Shown piece after piece: positions 38,701 to 51,400 of a stretch of DNA of 64,000 nucleotides. Under the pieces are notes generated by a model. It saw nothing but the letters and a program-made list of their open reading frames with translations, did not search any database and had not been told where the DNA came from. The DNA is taken from the NCBI GenBank assembly GCA_023512835.1, contig CM042086.1, forward strand, positions 3,451,299-3,515,298. Reading direction: 5' to 3'. The position numbers and the translations under genes are program-made. The DNA is from Taxillus chinensis. Its lineage: Eukaryota; Streptophyta; Magnoliopsida; Santalales; Loranthaceae. Every line of letters begins with the position of its first letter. Positions within the stretch are counted from its first letter, which is position 1.

Positions 38701-41700
38701 TTGATAATAACTCCATCAAATGGAATATATTTAAAATTATTTGATTATTTTAATTATTTCAAATATATTTAAAATTATATGGTAATATTATTTGATTATT
38801 TCCATTATATTTCCAAACAGAAACTATTTGATTATTTCCATAAATGAAAATTATTTAATTATTTTCATATTTTCTTTCTTCCATTATTTCATTTATTTGT
38901 CATTATACGCTCATAAAATACGTCACATTACAAGAATAAACATAATTTAAATAAAATCTACATATATCACAACGATGACTTCGATGATGTTATTTGTCAT
39001 TCCCGTTACTATGACGACTTCGACTTTGACATTACCTTGGGACGATGATGACACAGAAACGACTTGGGACGACAATCAACTTCAACCAAGGAGAAATGAC
39101 GGCGACGCTACTACTTCAAGTTCGATGATTGATGATCGTTATTGTGTCTTGTTCGACGATCGACGACTTGGGTCAATGACTTCAATGCGGGCGTATCATT
39201 GCTTCTCAGTCGAGATCTCAAACGAGATGGAGTGTGTCGTTGAGACAACGGGCGTATTGTTGCTTCTCGGACAAGATTGTCGAGATGAAGAAGGTTCGCG
39301 AGATCTGCATATCGTCTCTAGACCTCAAATCAAGACCCTCCGATACTGTGATGAATCGTCCGAGATTTCCTAGACTCGGACGATACTGCAAACCATGAGG
39401 GTTCAATAATTCTTCGGTCAATTATGCTCTCTCAAAACATTTGAAAAGAATATGACAACAGTGAAAAAGAAATCCCTCCCTCCCACTTCTACACTATGAC
39501 TATGTCACCATGTAAGTCCATATAGGAATTCAATAACTCGGCAAAGATGCTCTCTCAAAACTTTTGGACAGAATATGTCAAAAGTACAAAACAAATCTCT
39601 CCCTCTACATGTGAACTCTAAACAGGGGTTGAATAATTCATGTGGCAAACATGCTCTCAAAACTTTTGGAGAATGACAAAAAATAAAATATAAAACTTTC
39701 TCTCTATCTCTGCTGCTCCAATTTTACAATTTACATTGGATGCCAGAAATGATCCACAATCAAAATGGGTTCTAAATTAAAACAACAATGGAACTGACCG
39801 CTAGAATGGAAGCTGCACGTGACTCTGCTGCATATGCATCAATGAACTCAAGCCTCTTGTATATCTCCTGAAGCCTTTGTGCAACAGCATCTTTGTTAGC
39901 TTCTGCGTTGGACTCACCTTTGATTGCATCTGAATCCTCAAAGTCCACTTGTCTCTTCACAGTTATCACAATAGGGTCAGTATAAGAAAACAGAATAGAC
40001 ATAATTGCCAATCCTAAGCAAATCAATAAAACTGAAGTATAATGTATAGAAGAACAAAATTCTATAAATCCAAAAGAATGCACATTCAACCTGCAATTCA
40101 AGTAGACTAGCTTCCTCTTCCAAAAGCTGGGATCTTTCAATGTCAGAGTTAAGAACACATTGCAAGGCTGTTGTATCATCACCAACCACTTCTTGCTCCA
40201 CGTGTAATATCTGACAGTTATTAGGTATACCTTCAATTGCATGCATAGCCATGTGTCTGAGGAATGTTGTCTTCCCCGTACCATTTCTTCCAACAAGACC
40301 TACATAAAGGGTAAGTAAAATACAACACATTAAACTACTTCCCAGATTTTTATTTCAAATGGAGAATTTTCATCCAATTTCATGTAATTTAGACAGTGAT
40401 GTGCCTAGTCAACTGGTTCATAATATACTAAATAGATATCACATAAAGATATATCATGAAAGATCAGAAGTACCAATATGCAAAGAGACTTTGCATTTAA
40501 TGATTATTCATTTTTTACACGTGCACTAGCAAAAGGTCATAAAAAAATGCATACAACAAAAATACCGCATAAGATAACCACAAGTATTACACCATTTAAA
40601 TTTTGTTTTTTTGTTTTTTTATCAGAACACGATTATTATTATCTCCAATAGTTAGGCATGGGATGTGTAATGTAACATGTTAGCAAACTAACCATAATGC
40701 CTTCCAAAAGAAAGTGTCACAGAACCGTCTACAATGAGGTCACGGCCACCCACAGAAACATTGAAGTTCTCCATGTGAATATCTTTGACATTTGGTCCAC
40801 TTCCAATGCCATCATGACTTACACACACAACAGGCATTCCTGCTTTAGCTGCTTCCATTTCTGCAACATGCATTTGATATTGCGCCTATAAAACCATAAA
40901 ACAAGGGGGTTGGGTTGTGGAAGGGAAACCCAATTAACTCCTATTTGGGTATAATTGTGAGTATATGACTCATAACAAGAAGTGAGAGCTTTACCTCCCG
41001 CTGACGCTCATCCTTCCTCTTTCTCCTTTCAAGCTTTAGCCGGTCACGTTCAGATAGCAAAGGGCCATCTATCACCTCAGGCTTCTTTTTGGGGGCTTCC
41101 TCATCCATTCCATCGAACATTCTTACTGGTGCGGCGAGGCTTCGCACAGTTGGTTTGGCTTTAACCAAACCATGCTTGCCAAACTTTTCAGAGAGCTTAC
41201 TACAAACCTGTATCCATGAACACGAGTGGGTCGAATATAAATATAAACTATGTTTAAACCTCGTTTGAGAGGTTGCTCAACAGAATACTAATTAATTTCA
41301 GCGATGGTCTAACTATATGTACACGAATGCTATAACCTCAAGTGACATTGCTCACGACACAAAACATTCAGGTAATTTAAAAAAAACAGAGTTTCGACAA
41401 TTAATATGAGAGCTTGTCCAACAGAAATTTAAAAAAATAAGATAAAGAACTATATTGCCCGACTCTACCGTCAGCAGTGTAAAAGTGGTGGCTTCAAAAG
41501 GGTTTTGGTTTCAGAAATTGCCCAAATCAAATTTACACAAACGAATGCTAAACAAGGAACGGTACGAGATCATGTCACAGATCGTAATGGAAGAAGAAGA
41601 ATAAGAAGAAAGAAAAAAGGGAGGACTGAAAGAAGAGGTGGTTGTTGTTACGAGGAGACATTCGGAGTGGTCGGAGACGCAACCGGCGCTGACGAGGATG

Positions 41701-41855
41701 TCGCCGATGGCGTCGACGGCGCCTTCACCTTGGAGGCCGAAGTCGAAGTCATCCTCGGCGAGAACGTTGACGACGTAGTCGATGATGGGCTGATCCACGT
41801 CATCGGACCTCCGCCCCAGCACCTCGTGCACCACCGCGCTCGCCACTTCAGTCAT
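29488..41855 (-). CDS. ABCF3: ABC transporter F family member 3-like (GCN20 type), 18 exons
   Basis: A soluble twin-ATPase ABCF protein without membrane spans. Yeast GCN20, its relative, works with GCN1 on ribosomes to activate the eIF2-alpha kinase GCN2. Exons: 41652-41855, 40995-41207, 40693-40885, 40091-40299, 39799-39954, 37988-38116, 37784-37885, 37514-37660, 37273-37335, 36990-37036, 36763-36822, 36474-36556, 35917-36010, 35653-35739, 31031-31118, 30664-30749, 30221-30283 and 29488-29616. About 717 residues, the usual length. NBD1: Walker [10 protein letters not shown] (207-215), SGGWR (342-346), LLLLDEPT (361-368). NBD2: GPNGIGKST (538-546), LSGGQ (624-628), LLDEPSNH (646-653). The N-terminus [14 protein letters not shown] is typical of ABCF3. 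The exon 13/14 junction has no GT-AG pair that keeps the frame: splicing at AA|GTTATG with CAG|GTTCGC shifts the frame and stops within about 15 codons, losing most of NBD2. It is either a one-base sequence error or a damaged allele. Intron 14 is enlarged to 4.5 kb by LINE insertions. Confidence 0.92.
29885..30010 (+). mobile_element. SINE-like element in ABCF3 intron 17
   Basis: A-box-like TAGATCAAATGG at 29909-29920 and B-box-like GGATTCAACTCC at 29954-29965. The boundaries are not resolved. It lies in antisense orientation to ABCF3 within its last intron, next to an (AT)n run at 29709-29737. Confidence 0.5.
31154..31303. mobile_element. MITE-like element in ABCF3 intron 14
   Basis: 150 bp with terminal inverted repeats TAGTTGTTAAAAG (31154) and the complement of TAGTTGTCAAAAG (to 31303). 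The inner part begins with a GGCGCACTT motif, shared with the element at 49149 and a patch near 1072. I could not identify a clear target duplication. Confidence 0.5.
31606..31881. repeat. About 200-bp tandem duplication inside ABCF3 intron 14
   Basis: Segment A (31606-31675, starting ATAGATAAATAAACTTTTAC) recurs at 31808-31881. Segment B (about 31719-31806, GAACTGAAGGTAAGAC through CTTGTACCT) recurs at about 35325-35402. The order is A-B-A'-[LINE material]-B', so a tandem A-B duplication was later split by the LINE insertions between A' and B'. Confidence 0.75.
31882..34506 (-). mobile_element. LINE relic with ORF1-like region, ORF2 missing
   Basis: Read on the minus strand, the element ends with AATAAAATGCAATTACTTATAAAAA near 31880-31910, a plant LINE-type tail. 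Upstream (about 33740-33900) a conserved ORF1-style block reads [20 protein letters not shown], as in the DUF4283 region of plant L1 ORF1. It is followed by an unusually proline- and serine-rich stretch (about 32560-33230). No endonuclease or reverse transcriptase is present, so a large internal part was deleted or never copied. The 5' limit is near 34500. I found no target duplication for this element. Confidence 0.6.
34522..35160 (-). mobile_element. 5'-truncated LINE insertion with perfect target duplication
   Basis: Flanked by the 15-base direct repeat GGAATCATGTATTTT (34507-34521 and 35161-35175). On the minus strand the insert ends AATAAAGTTTCTTATTACC then TATAAAAAAAA, a LINE 3' end. 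It encodes only the C-terminal zinc-binding domain that follows plant LINE reverse transcriptases (about 35100-34700), with [18 protein letters not shown]-like, [13 protein letters not shown] and [11 protein letters not shown] motifs. The rest of ORF2 was lost by 5' truncation at insertion. Confidence 0.88.
35236..35287 (-). mobile_element. 22-bp LINE tail with 15-bp target duplication
   Basis: GATAGATCAAGAATT occurs at 35236-35250 and 35273-35287. The 22 bases between them read ATTCTTTACTTATAAAAAAA plus AT on the minus strand, i.e. only the last bases of a LINE and its A-tail. This is an extreme 5' truncation. Confidence 0.75.
38117..39798. other. Long intron 5 of ABCF3
   Basis: 1.7 kb intron. 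The part at about 38860-39400 contains an open frame on the plus strand, rich in Asp, Thr and Ser (GACGA and GATGA-like repeats), and sits among AT-rich DNA. I recognise no domain and treat it as repeat-derived. Confidence 0.5.
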
Positions 41856-42453
41856 CTTCTTCTTCTTCTTCTTCTTCTAAGGCTTCTTGTTTGTTGGTTG
41901 CCTTGCCCCGGCTGGCCCTGTGCTGCTTTTCTAAATTGTATTAACCACGTATAGTCATTTCGAATCTTAGTCATTAGCTTAAATGATGATCCGTTCGTTT
42001 GGCGGATTACATTGCTAAATTATTTTTTTAGTTTTCTGATTGATATAATTATTTAATTTAAATTGATTTATTTGATTTGTTTGTCGGTTGATTTTTTAGA
42101 TTAAATTAAATTAATAGTTATTATTAATTTTTCACTTTAAATTCACAACATAATTTAATATATAATCTCAAACATTCAAATCAAATAAATCATCATTAAA
42201 AACACATTTAAATTAAATATTGAAAATTCGCAATTAATAGACTTTCACTTCTAATTCATAAAATCTTTATATTTCTTACTATGTTAGGGAAAATTTCTTA
42301 TCCAAAAGTATTTGTCGGTTGGTTTGGGTGAGTTGTACTATTTATTTAATCGGTTTATTACCCACTTAAATAAACATCGATTTATTCGATTTTCAGTCGA
42401 TCAGTTTATTGGGTTAAATCGATTTGTCGGTTTTTCTGTTAAACCCTAGCTTC

Positions 42454-42557
42454 AATCTTATTCCATTTATTTTTTTTCTTGAACTATCATTTGACCTAAT
42501 CTACCAATCTTATTCCATTTATTTTTTTTCTTGAACTATCATTTGACCTAATCTACC
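42454..42557. repeat. 52-bp perfect tandem duplication
   Basis: The unit beginning AATCTTATTCCATTTATTTT and ending CTAATCTACC occurs twice in direct succession (42454-42505 and 42506-42557) with no difference that I can see. It is a recent duplication or an assembly artefact. Confidence 0.9.
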
Positions 42558-43488
42558 CTTTATTTTATAATTTTTTCTGAATTCTATTGTGTTATATAAC
42601 TTTGGTTTTTGACAGTAATCATGACTATTATTGATGTTTTTACATGTTACGATTTCATTACTACAAGATATGTCATTCCTACCAAATTCTAATAAACATA
42701 ATATGACACAATCAAAATCTGTCACTAAGATAAATTATCGATTGAATATCACATATTAATAACAATAATTTTTATTGTTAAAACCCAAAAATTATTATAT
42801 TATTCATATGATTGGAGCATCTCTATCATTATGGCTTGGGCCTAAATAATTCCTCATGTTAAATATGTTGCAAATTTTATAATCTCCTTCCATACTCTCT
42901 TGTCACTCACATAATATATATTTTGAACTCTGACCGTCTGAGTAAACCATACTGTATTAATAGAAGAGTGAGAATAAATATATATATCAAAAATCAATTA
43001 TATTTAATCTAAAGTGAAATTAAAAAAATACTTTTAGAAGAAATTTATTTTTTATAATATTTAACTATTAATACTAAAATATAAATTAAACTTAATATGA
43101 TTTTTTTAAATATTATATTTATATTTTAAAAAATAATTTTCAAACACTAGTTTAAATTTTTTATTACATAAAAAATAATTATTCAAATAAAATATAATAT
43201 TTTTAAAAATAATATTTAAATATTTAATTTATGTTAAAATAATCCGGTAAAATATCGTTTTTTGTTAATAATTGGATCATAAGTTTAAGGAATGGAAAAA
43301 TATCCTGATGTCTCTATCAGATACCTCCGACGTCACCGGTCTTCCAATTAACGTGTCAAACCAGATTCCTCAGATTGCATGCTTCGTGTTATAAGGGGCG
43401 CTCCGGGCACTCCGCATCATCCTCGCACTTCTTTCCGCAGTAGCGAGTACGCTAAATCTTCCACTTTGAATGCCCCATAGGTTGTGCC

Positions 43489-43496
43489 TATATAAG
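43489..43496 (+). promoter_or_regulatory. TATA box of NAD synthetase
   Basis: TATATAAG in a GC-richer context, about 118 bases before the ATG at 43607. It predicts a start site near 43520 and a 5' leader of about 85 bases. Confidence 0.65.
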
Positions 43497-43606
43497 GTCG
43501 ACCCAATCACCCTCTCAATTCATCCCCCCAACCAGAACAGACAAGCCCTCTACTTTCCCTCAAATCTGTGTTCTTCTGGGTCTGGTTCCGTTTTACAGGA
43601 GTCGAA

Positions 43607-45416
43607 ATGAGGCTGTTGAAGGTGGCAACTTGCAATCTGAACCAATGGGCTATGGACTTTGATTGTAATTTGAAGAACATTAAAGACTCCATCTGTAAGG
43701 CCAAACAGGCAGGTGCCATGATCAGGCTCGGACCCGAGCTGGAAATCACTGGTTATAGCTGCGAAGACCACTTCCTCGAACTTGATACTATCGATCACGC
43801 GTATGTTTTTCCCGTTTCCTTTTTATTGCCTTGTTTGTTTGTTTTTGCTTTCTCCTTTTCTCTCATCATTGTTTGATTAATTAACGTGCTAGTGGTTGTT
43901 TGTGGTTTACGGCGATTAATAATCAAATTTTTAATGATGTTTTTGCATTCTAGTGAGGGAAATGGCTTTTGGATTTAAGTTAAGATATGTATTCAAATAT
44001 TTATTTTAAATTGGTCATCCCCTCATTTTGCCATTTGCATAATAACATCATCAGTTTTAAATAAATGCTTTAATAGAGCATTAGTACTTCAAACACCCTT
44101 TAAATTTTCTGAGCATGTTCTATGGGGATGTAGACTGGTTGCATTAATTTTTTTTTTAAAGGAATTTCCTAGGGGTTTCAAAGTTCTACTCTCACTTTGT
44201 GGTGGCATTATGGATATTATGGCACATAATTATCTTATTGACATGCGGAATGCAAAAATCTGTTTTGATCTTTTATGGATCAAACAAACACGTTACACAA
44301 TGTTCTCCAATGGTGTGCTCGGCAAAGGATATGTTTCAAAGAAATAGACCTGCAGCTCTTAATTAGCCTTTTACTTTCTTATGAAATATTGACGGAGATT
44401 CATTTAATATTCTTGCAGTTTATTATCATTGAGTGTCACGACAGGCATTCTATTACATTTTTGTGCTCGTGATTGTTACCTTGCAGATGGGAATGCTTAA
44501 AAGATCTTTTACTTGGTGAATGGACCAATGGCATATTATGCAGCTTTGGCATGCCGATTCGCAGAGGATCTCTGCGCTACAATTGTCAAGTTCTATGTCT
44601 AAACAGAAAAATTATCATGATAAGACCCAAGATATCGCTTGCAAATGATGGAAATTACAGGGAACTCCGATGGTTTACTGCATGGAAACATGAAGACAAG
44701 CTTGTAGACTTTCAGCTCCCCAGTGAAATTTCTATGGCTTTGAACCAGGATTTGGTGCCCTTTGGTTATGGATATATTCAGTTTTTAGACACGTAAATAA
44801 AACTATTGCTGGGCCTTTTTTTTTTTTTTTTTTTAAAATCAATGCCTTTAAATTGTGGAGGATGGCAAAATATGTCATGTCTTTGAAAAAATTGGACTCG
44901 AAAATTTTATGATCAAACCGGTCCTTTTTTTGTGTTGCAAAAGTAAAAGTAATGTTTGTGAAATTTTAATAAATCTGGCTTCTTCTGATAAAAAAAAACT
45001 GGCTTCTTTTGAAGCTTTCGTTTGAATAATTTTATGCTATACACAAATGCCTGACTCGTGAAATTTTCTTTTTCTTTTTTTCTCGTTTTTTGCACTTAGG
45101 TTTGTATGTTTTTACATCTCATAAGTTGTTTGAATATCAGTTGAGCCCTATGTATTGATTTTGTTTACAGAGCTGTTGCGGCTGAAATTTGTGAAGAGCT
45201 TTTTACTTCTATGCCTCCTCACACTGGGCTTTCTTTGAATGGCGTTGAAGTATTTATGAATGCTAGTGGAAGTCACCACCAACTAAGAAAGCTTGATCTG
45301 CGCATTAGTGCCATGGAAAGTGCTACCTACTCTCGTGGAGGGGTTTACATGTATAGTAATCAGCAAGGATGTGATGGTGGTCGCCTCTATTTTGGTACTT
45401 ATATGATCTTACTTTG

Positions 45417-45475
<59 letters not shown>

Positions 45476-48400
45476 CTGTGTGCATGTCCAGGCACATAGT
45501 TTTATATGCCTTGACTCTCAAATGCAAAGATATGAGTGGCATTTTCATAATAGCTTTAAAAATAATGGACATTTATCTGTTTCTTGATTTTTGCAGTATG
45601 AAACTGTCACTTATCCTTTGTATTTAAAAAGCAAGTTATGTAAGGTTGTCTTTACAGGAACACACCTATTCTCAAAGCAATATTTTATTTCTTTTTTTTA
45701 CAATTGATAATTATATATTCCTTTTAGAGTATCTCTAATAGTGTTAGATAAATTTTTTTAGTTAAATTTATATTTAACTTGCTAGATATACCTTTAGATA
45801 GGAACAATTTTAATAGTTTTAGTTAGTTTTAATTGTTTAAATTAAATTTTTTTAATTTACCCTTAGAATATTTCTTCTCCTCTCTTTGATGTTATGTGTT
45901 TGGGATAGGAAAATGATATTGCAATATTAGTTAAAAATTTAATTTTAGTTAAATTTTTGATAAAGTTAAATATAGCTTATGTTATAGCTGCACTATTGAA
46001 GAAGAATTTTATAAAGCTAAGTTAAATTTGACTTTAACTTTTGCTTTACTTAAGGCTAATGGAGATGCTCTTAGAAGGGTTTATATTTACAAAGGATAGG
46101 TTATATTATATGATGATATATTAATTTGTGGCAGATGGATGTTCTTGCATTGTTGTAAATGGAGATGTGGTTGCTCAGGCATCACAATTTTCTTTGAAGG
46201 ATGTAGAAGTTGTTGTCGCACAAGTAGATCTAGATGTGGTAAGCTATGATATTATCTCATATTTATGTTGCATTTATAATTCTTACTTCAATTGAAATCA
46301 TTGTGTGGGCCTCTGTGCCTAGTTTACAAGTAAATTAATTGAGTTTACCATGTTGCCTTGCTGCATGTGCCCTGCTGTCTTTTTTGTCCTTTTCTTTGTT
46401 CCTTCTATGTTTCTTTTTATATATCTTTTGATTTTTATAAATCTTACAGTGTGTTTAATCAGTTTCATTTTCATTTTAGAATGTTCATCAGCCGATTTTG
46501 ATAATTTTTCAAGTATTAAGTTGACTTAGAAATATGTAGAAATTCATCCCATGATCATATTTAATTGGCTTTGAAGAAAGTGTGTCAACAATATAGTGCA
46601 CATAGCATGGTAAAGGAAAATGTCTGAAATGTGTCATGCTTTTGATGGTAGAGGTTTTTTTTTGTGGAGTGAGCTAGTAAAGCTATGATTTTTACATGTA
46701 CAATAGTAGTTTTTTCTTTTTTAAAATGTGTCATGCTTTTCGTTTCTCATTCATTCCTGGATTTGTTTTCTTTATTTCAGGTTGCTAGTCTAAGAGGATC
46801 TATTAGTAGTTTTCAAGAGCAAGCAAGTTCCAAAACCAGAGTTTCATCAGTAGCAGTGCCGTTCAATCTTTGTGAATCTTTTAAACTGAAAGCATCACTG
46901 TCCAGTCCAATCAAGGTTAGTCATATTTCCTGCGAAGCTAAGTAAAACCTTGAACATGCGATGGAGAAATCAAAAACTCCAAAAGTAATGATTGACTTTT
47001 CTGTAGTTTCATCTCAAACCTATACTCCTAGATATATTAGGATGTAATATAATGGTTAGTTGACACGGTGTAAAAAAGAGGCAATAGAGTAAATAAAATT
47101 GGAACTGGAAGGGATACTTGAATATGGAGCAAGAAAGACGTAATTGGATGACATTATTTGAAATCTCAAGTATGGATGTACTAGCAAAGGTTCCAAGAGG
47201 CAAGACCATAATGATGCCTTCTAAAACTTATTTTGGGTATGAATATCATATTCAAAGCTTGTTTCTCTAGTCACCATTTGGAAAGACTTGTATTTTGTTA
47301 AATGTGTCTAGTGCAAGGACTAAGGATGTTGAAATGAACGAGTTGTCTTGGATACAATTTTCTTCTAGTATTGAAATTTGGGACCCGTTTTGTTACAAAA
47401 TCTTGTTTTATATTTTTGAGGAATTAAAAAGTGACTCATTTGAAGAAAACCTATGGACAGCTTCGAGAGATTACTAAAGCAAAGACTTATGAGATTTACC
47501 TCAATTTATAGGGCTGGAAGTAGTAATTGGAAATGCTATAGTTTCAGGCAGTGTTGAAAATTAAAAAGATGGATAAGGGCAGTGGGATAATTACCTATAA
47601 CTCAGACCCATGGTTTTCTATATCAGTGAAAAAGGATTCACATGGATGGCTGTGGTTTAAGGCCATGTTTAAGTCACATCGCACATACTACTTTATAAGC
47701 AGGGACTTAGATAATTCATTATTTTATCAGGGGATCCGGAAAGTATAAATTTAATTTTTTTATTGCACCTTGCTTACAAACTCTTTCTTCTAAATGAAGA
47801 CCTTTTGTCTAGTTAGCCATGTTTGACACAATGCAAAAATTGTAGATCAGGTATCACTCTCCTGAAGAAGAAATAGCCTTTGGGCCCAGTTGCTGGTTAT
47901 GGGACTATCTACAACGAAGTGGAGCTTCTGGTTTTCTGCTTCCTCTTTCTGGTGGGGCTGATAGCTCTTCTGTAGCTGCTATAGTTGGCTGCATGTGCCA
48001 GCTTGTTGTAAAGGGTCAGTTTTTACAGATTTGATATTTGATGTTTATGTTTATCAATTCACGTGTTGTTTATTTGAGTCACTTGAAGTGTACATTGTAA
48101 TTAATAATTATACACAATTTTGGTATGCACATTCACTGGATGTGATGGGGGCTCAATATTTAATCGACCCCTGGAAATTTTGTTAATTAGTTACCTTTTA
48201 TAAAACAAGCTTTAGTTATTGATATGTTCGTTCATATGATAGAAGATATCACCCTGTAACAATATCACAAGAACATGGTCTAGTCCATTTTCTAAATGAT
48301 TGAATGGGCATAGTTCTGGCCAGAATACTTATTTGCAGGATTGTCCGGCACTATATAACGGGATAGTCTGGAACATGGTCTTGTATGGATAGTTTTTCAG

Positions 48401-51400
48401 AAGATGAATCGATTCTTCTAAAGTGGAATATATGGATGCAAAATAGTACGGCACTATATAACCACTAGATGTTTTTAGTTCTGATTGCTTTTAAAGGTTG
48501 GAAGAATGCCTATTCACATCTTTAAAAACCTGAAAAACGTGTTGAAAGAATGCCTATAGTTTTCTCTTTATACTTTATAGGTTCATGATGATCTTCATGC
48601 CCTTGCAGAAATAGAAAATGGAGATGAAAAAGTCAAAGCTGATGCAATTCGGATTGGCCAATATAAAGATGGACAGTTCCCTACTGACAGCAAAGAATTT
48701 GCAAAGCGCATATTCTATACAGTATTTATGGGATCTGAAAATAGGTGTGTACATGATAACTTTGAAAAAATGAAATTTGGTTTTTTAAAATTATGTTTGA
48801 ATGTCAGAATGAACTTGTGATTACAATAAAATGTTAAGATGGAATACTGGATTATGTAAAGTAAGGTTTTCCTTTAAGTTTTGGTCTGCAAATTTGAGTG
48901 TTGTGAGTTGTAAGTTGTAACTTAAATTACTTAGTGTGAAGTGAGTCAAGTGACAGGATTTGTTCCCTGCAGTTCAGAATCCACCAAGATGAGGGCAAAG
49001 CTGCTGGCTGACGAGATTGGATCATGGCATCTAGATGTTAGCATAGACAGTGTTGTTTCTGCTCTGCTCTCCTTGTTCCAATCACTCACTGGAAAGCGGC
49101 CTCACTATAAGGTAGAAGTAAGAAGAAATATGATTCGTGTTTTCATAATAGTCAAAGGCGCACTTAAGCGTCCAAGTGGTCAGGGGAGGGCAAAGTGAAT
49201 ACCCACTCTGAGTTTGTCGGCAATGCATACATCTTGGCAAAGTGTCAATTAAGTGTCCAAAGTGATGCTTTGGATGAGTTTCAAGCAAAGTGTATGCTTT
49301 GCCTGAAGTTTTTTTTTTTAAGCTAAAAAATAAAATAAGATCTTACCTTGCAATTGACCCGGCAACACCAACCCAAACCTGAGTAGCCAACGAATCTAGG
49401 CTCCAACCTTAGCGCAATTGCCATGTGACACGACAAGCCTCGGCAACAGTGAACTTGGTTGACGATTGTAGTTAGTGGGGATTGGCAGCAATTGACTTCT
49501 GTTGCTGTAATGCAATGGATTGACTCAATGTTGTCGACAAAGATGACCACTGCAGCAGTGCAGCTGCCTAGGATGACAGTGATGCTGGTGGTGAGTTTGG
49601 CTGCGTTCCCTGCCCCTTCTCTAATCCTCCTTCCATTTTAATATGATATTAGAGATATAAGCTATTGGTAGTTTGCAATACAAACCCTCCTATACAATTT
49701 ATTCCAAAATTTAAATGGTAGATATTATGATTTTAAATTTTAAAAAATCATAAATCATAATTTTTTTTATTTGTTAAGATTTTTTGTAATTTTTTATTAG
49801 AATTTAGTAACATGTATTATTTGTTTGATTAATTTTTTTAATATTTGGTTAATTAAATTTTGATATATATTTTTATTTTGTGTAAATGTTTTTGAATTGT
49901 AGAGTAAAATACTATATTTGCATTTGTAGAATAATTGTTCTCATGTATTATTGGTCAATGGTATTGATAGATTAATTTGTTTTAACTATTATGAAACTAT
50001 TTTTTGGAATGTAATAATAATAATATGTAATTATGTACTATTTGTTATATGTTTTGAAGTTTATATTAATATTTAATTATATTAAACTTTGGTTGCATCA
50101 TTGGTTTTTATCACTAAGGTGCCCGAGCTTCTGAGAACCACTTTGGGCCACTTTGGTGTTTTGACTACTACGAATGTTTTGGTGTTGCCAACTTGTACTT
50201 AATTAGGTCTGTTCAACAATATTTTAAAAATTTATTTTCTAGAGCAAACAATAATTTTAGGTAGTTATATCTTGGCATATGATTAGTTTTTGTAAAATGT
50301 ATAATTTTCTTCTATAATTTAAGAACGCTGTTTTCTTTGTTGATTGGTTGGTAGGTTATGTCCTGCAATGGTTCTGTGCAGCTATCTCATATTGCTGTGA
50401 CTGGTAATTGGACACCCTGGTGCTGCTTGTAATAAAATGAGTCATAATAGCATAATATTTCTAAAGAAATTGTTGAAACGGGTTCGAATTATATTTGAAC
50501 GAATTTTATTATTTTCATCATCATTATTATCATTATCACGATGCAGGTAGATGGTGGATCAAACATTGAGAACTTGGGGTTGCAAAACATTCAAGCTCGC
50601 ATTCGAATGGTTCTAGCATATATGCTGGCATTACTCTTGCCTTGGGTTCACAACAAGTCAGGGTTTTATCTTGTTTTGGGTAGCTCCAACGTGGATGAAG
50701 GATTGCGTGGTTACCTGACAAAGGTATTATCCAATTTTATATCAGCTATTGTATTGGTTGTTACAGCCCTTTTTATAGTCATGCAAATCGAACTTTATAC
50801 TTGAATTCTCATTTGAATGATTAACATTATTTTCATTGTCTGGGTGGAGTAACCCCATTTGGGTGCGAGTTTCCTGGAGGACTTTGATACAGCTGTTAAT
50901 TATAATTAATATTCAAATCTTTCTTTTATATTTCAAAGCTTAATTCTTTGTCTGGATAGAGTAGCTTCCATTTGGGGGAGATGTTTGCTACAGCTGAAGT
51001 TTTGAAGTTGGAACATTTGCACTATCTATAAAGCTGAAGCGACTATAAGACGTTCTTAATATGCTTTCCCTAAATAACATTTTATTTCTCTATTTCACAG
51101 TATGATTGTAGCTCAGCAGATATAAATCCTATTGGAAGTATTAGCAAGCAAGATCTGCGGGGATTTCTGCGATGGGCTGCAATCAATCTTGGTTACTCAT
51201 CCTTGGCAGATATTGAAGCAGCTCCACCAACTGCTGAACTGGAGCCTCTGCGGTCTAATTACAGCCAGGTTATTCCTCGTGTATATTCATTCATTGTCAC
51301 TTTTATGAATGCATCTTCTGCCTTCTTTCTAGAAGCATGTTTCCTAAACCTATACCTATAGTTGTTGGGAATTTGGGATTTTCAATCTCTTTGAGTAAAA

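Larger units (their letters stand above)
41856..43606. other. Shared upstream region of ABCF3 and NAD synthetase
   Basis: Head-to-head spacer of 1.75 kb. Near ABCF3 there is a CTT repeat (41859-41879), probably in its 5' leader. The centre is AT-rich. A TATA box for NAD synthetase lies at 43489. The length and the AT-rich middle suggest two separate promoters rather than one bidirectional one. Confidence 0.6.

Noticed and set aside
38975..39373. 132-codon open frame on the plus strand in ABCF3 intron 5
   Set aside because: Low-complexity Asp/Thr/Ser composition, no domain, no splice context, and it is antisense within an intron.
47295..47748. Extra exons within NAD synthetase intron 5
   Set aside because: The neighbouring exons join in phase without them and the translated frames have no similarity to the protein.
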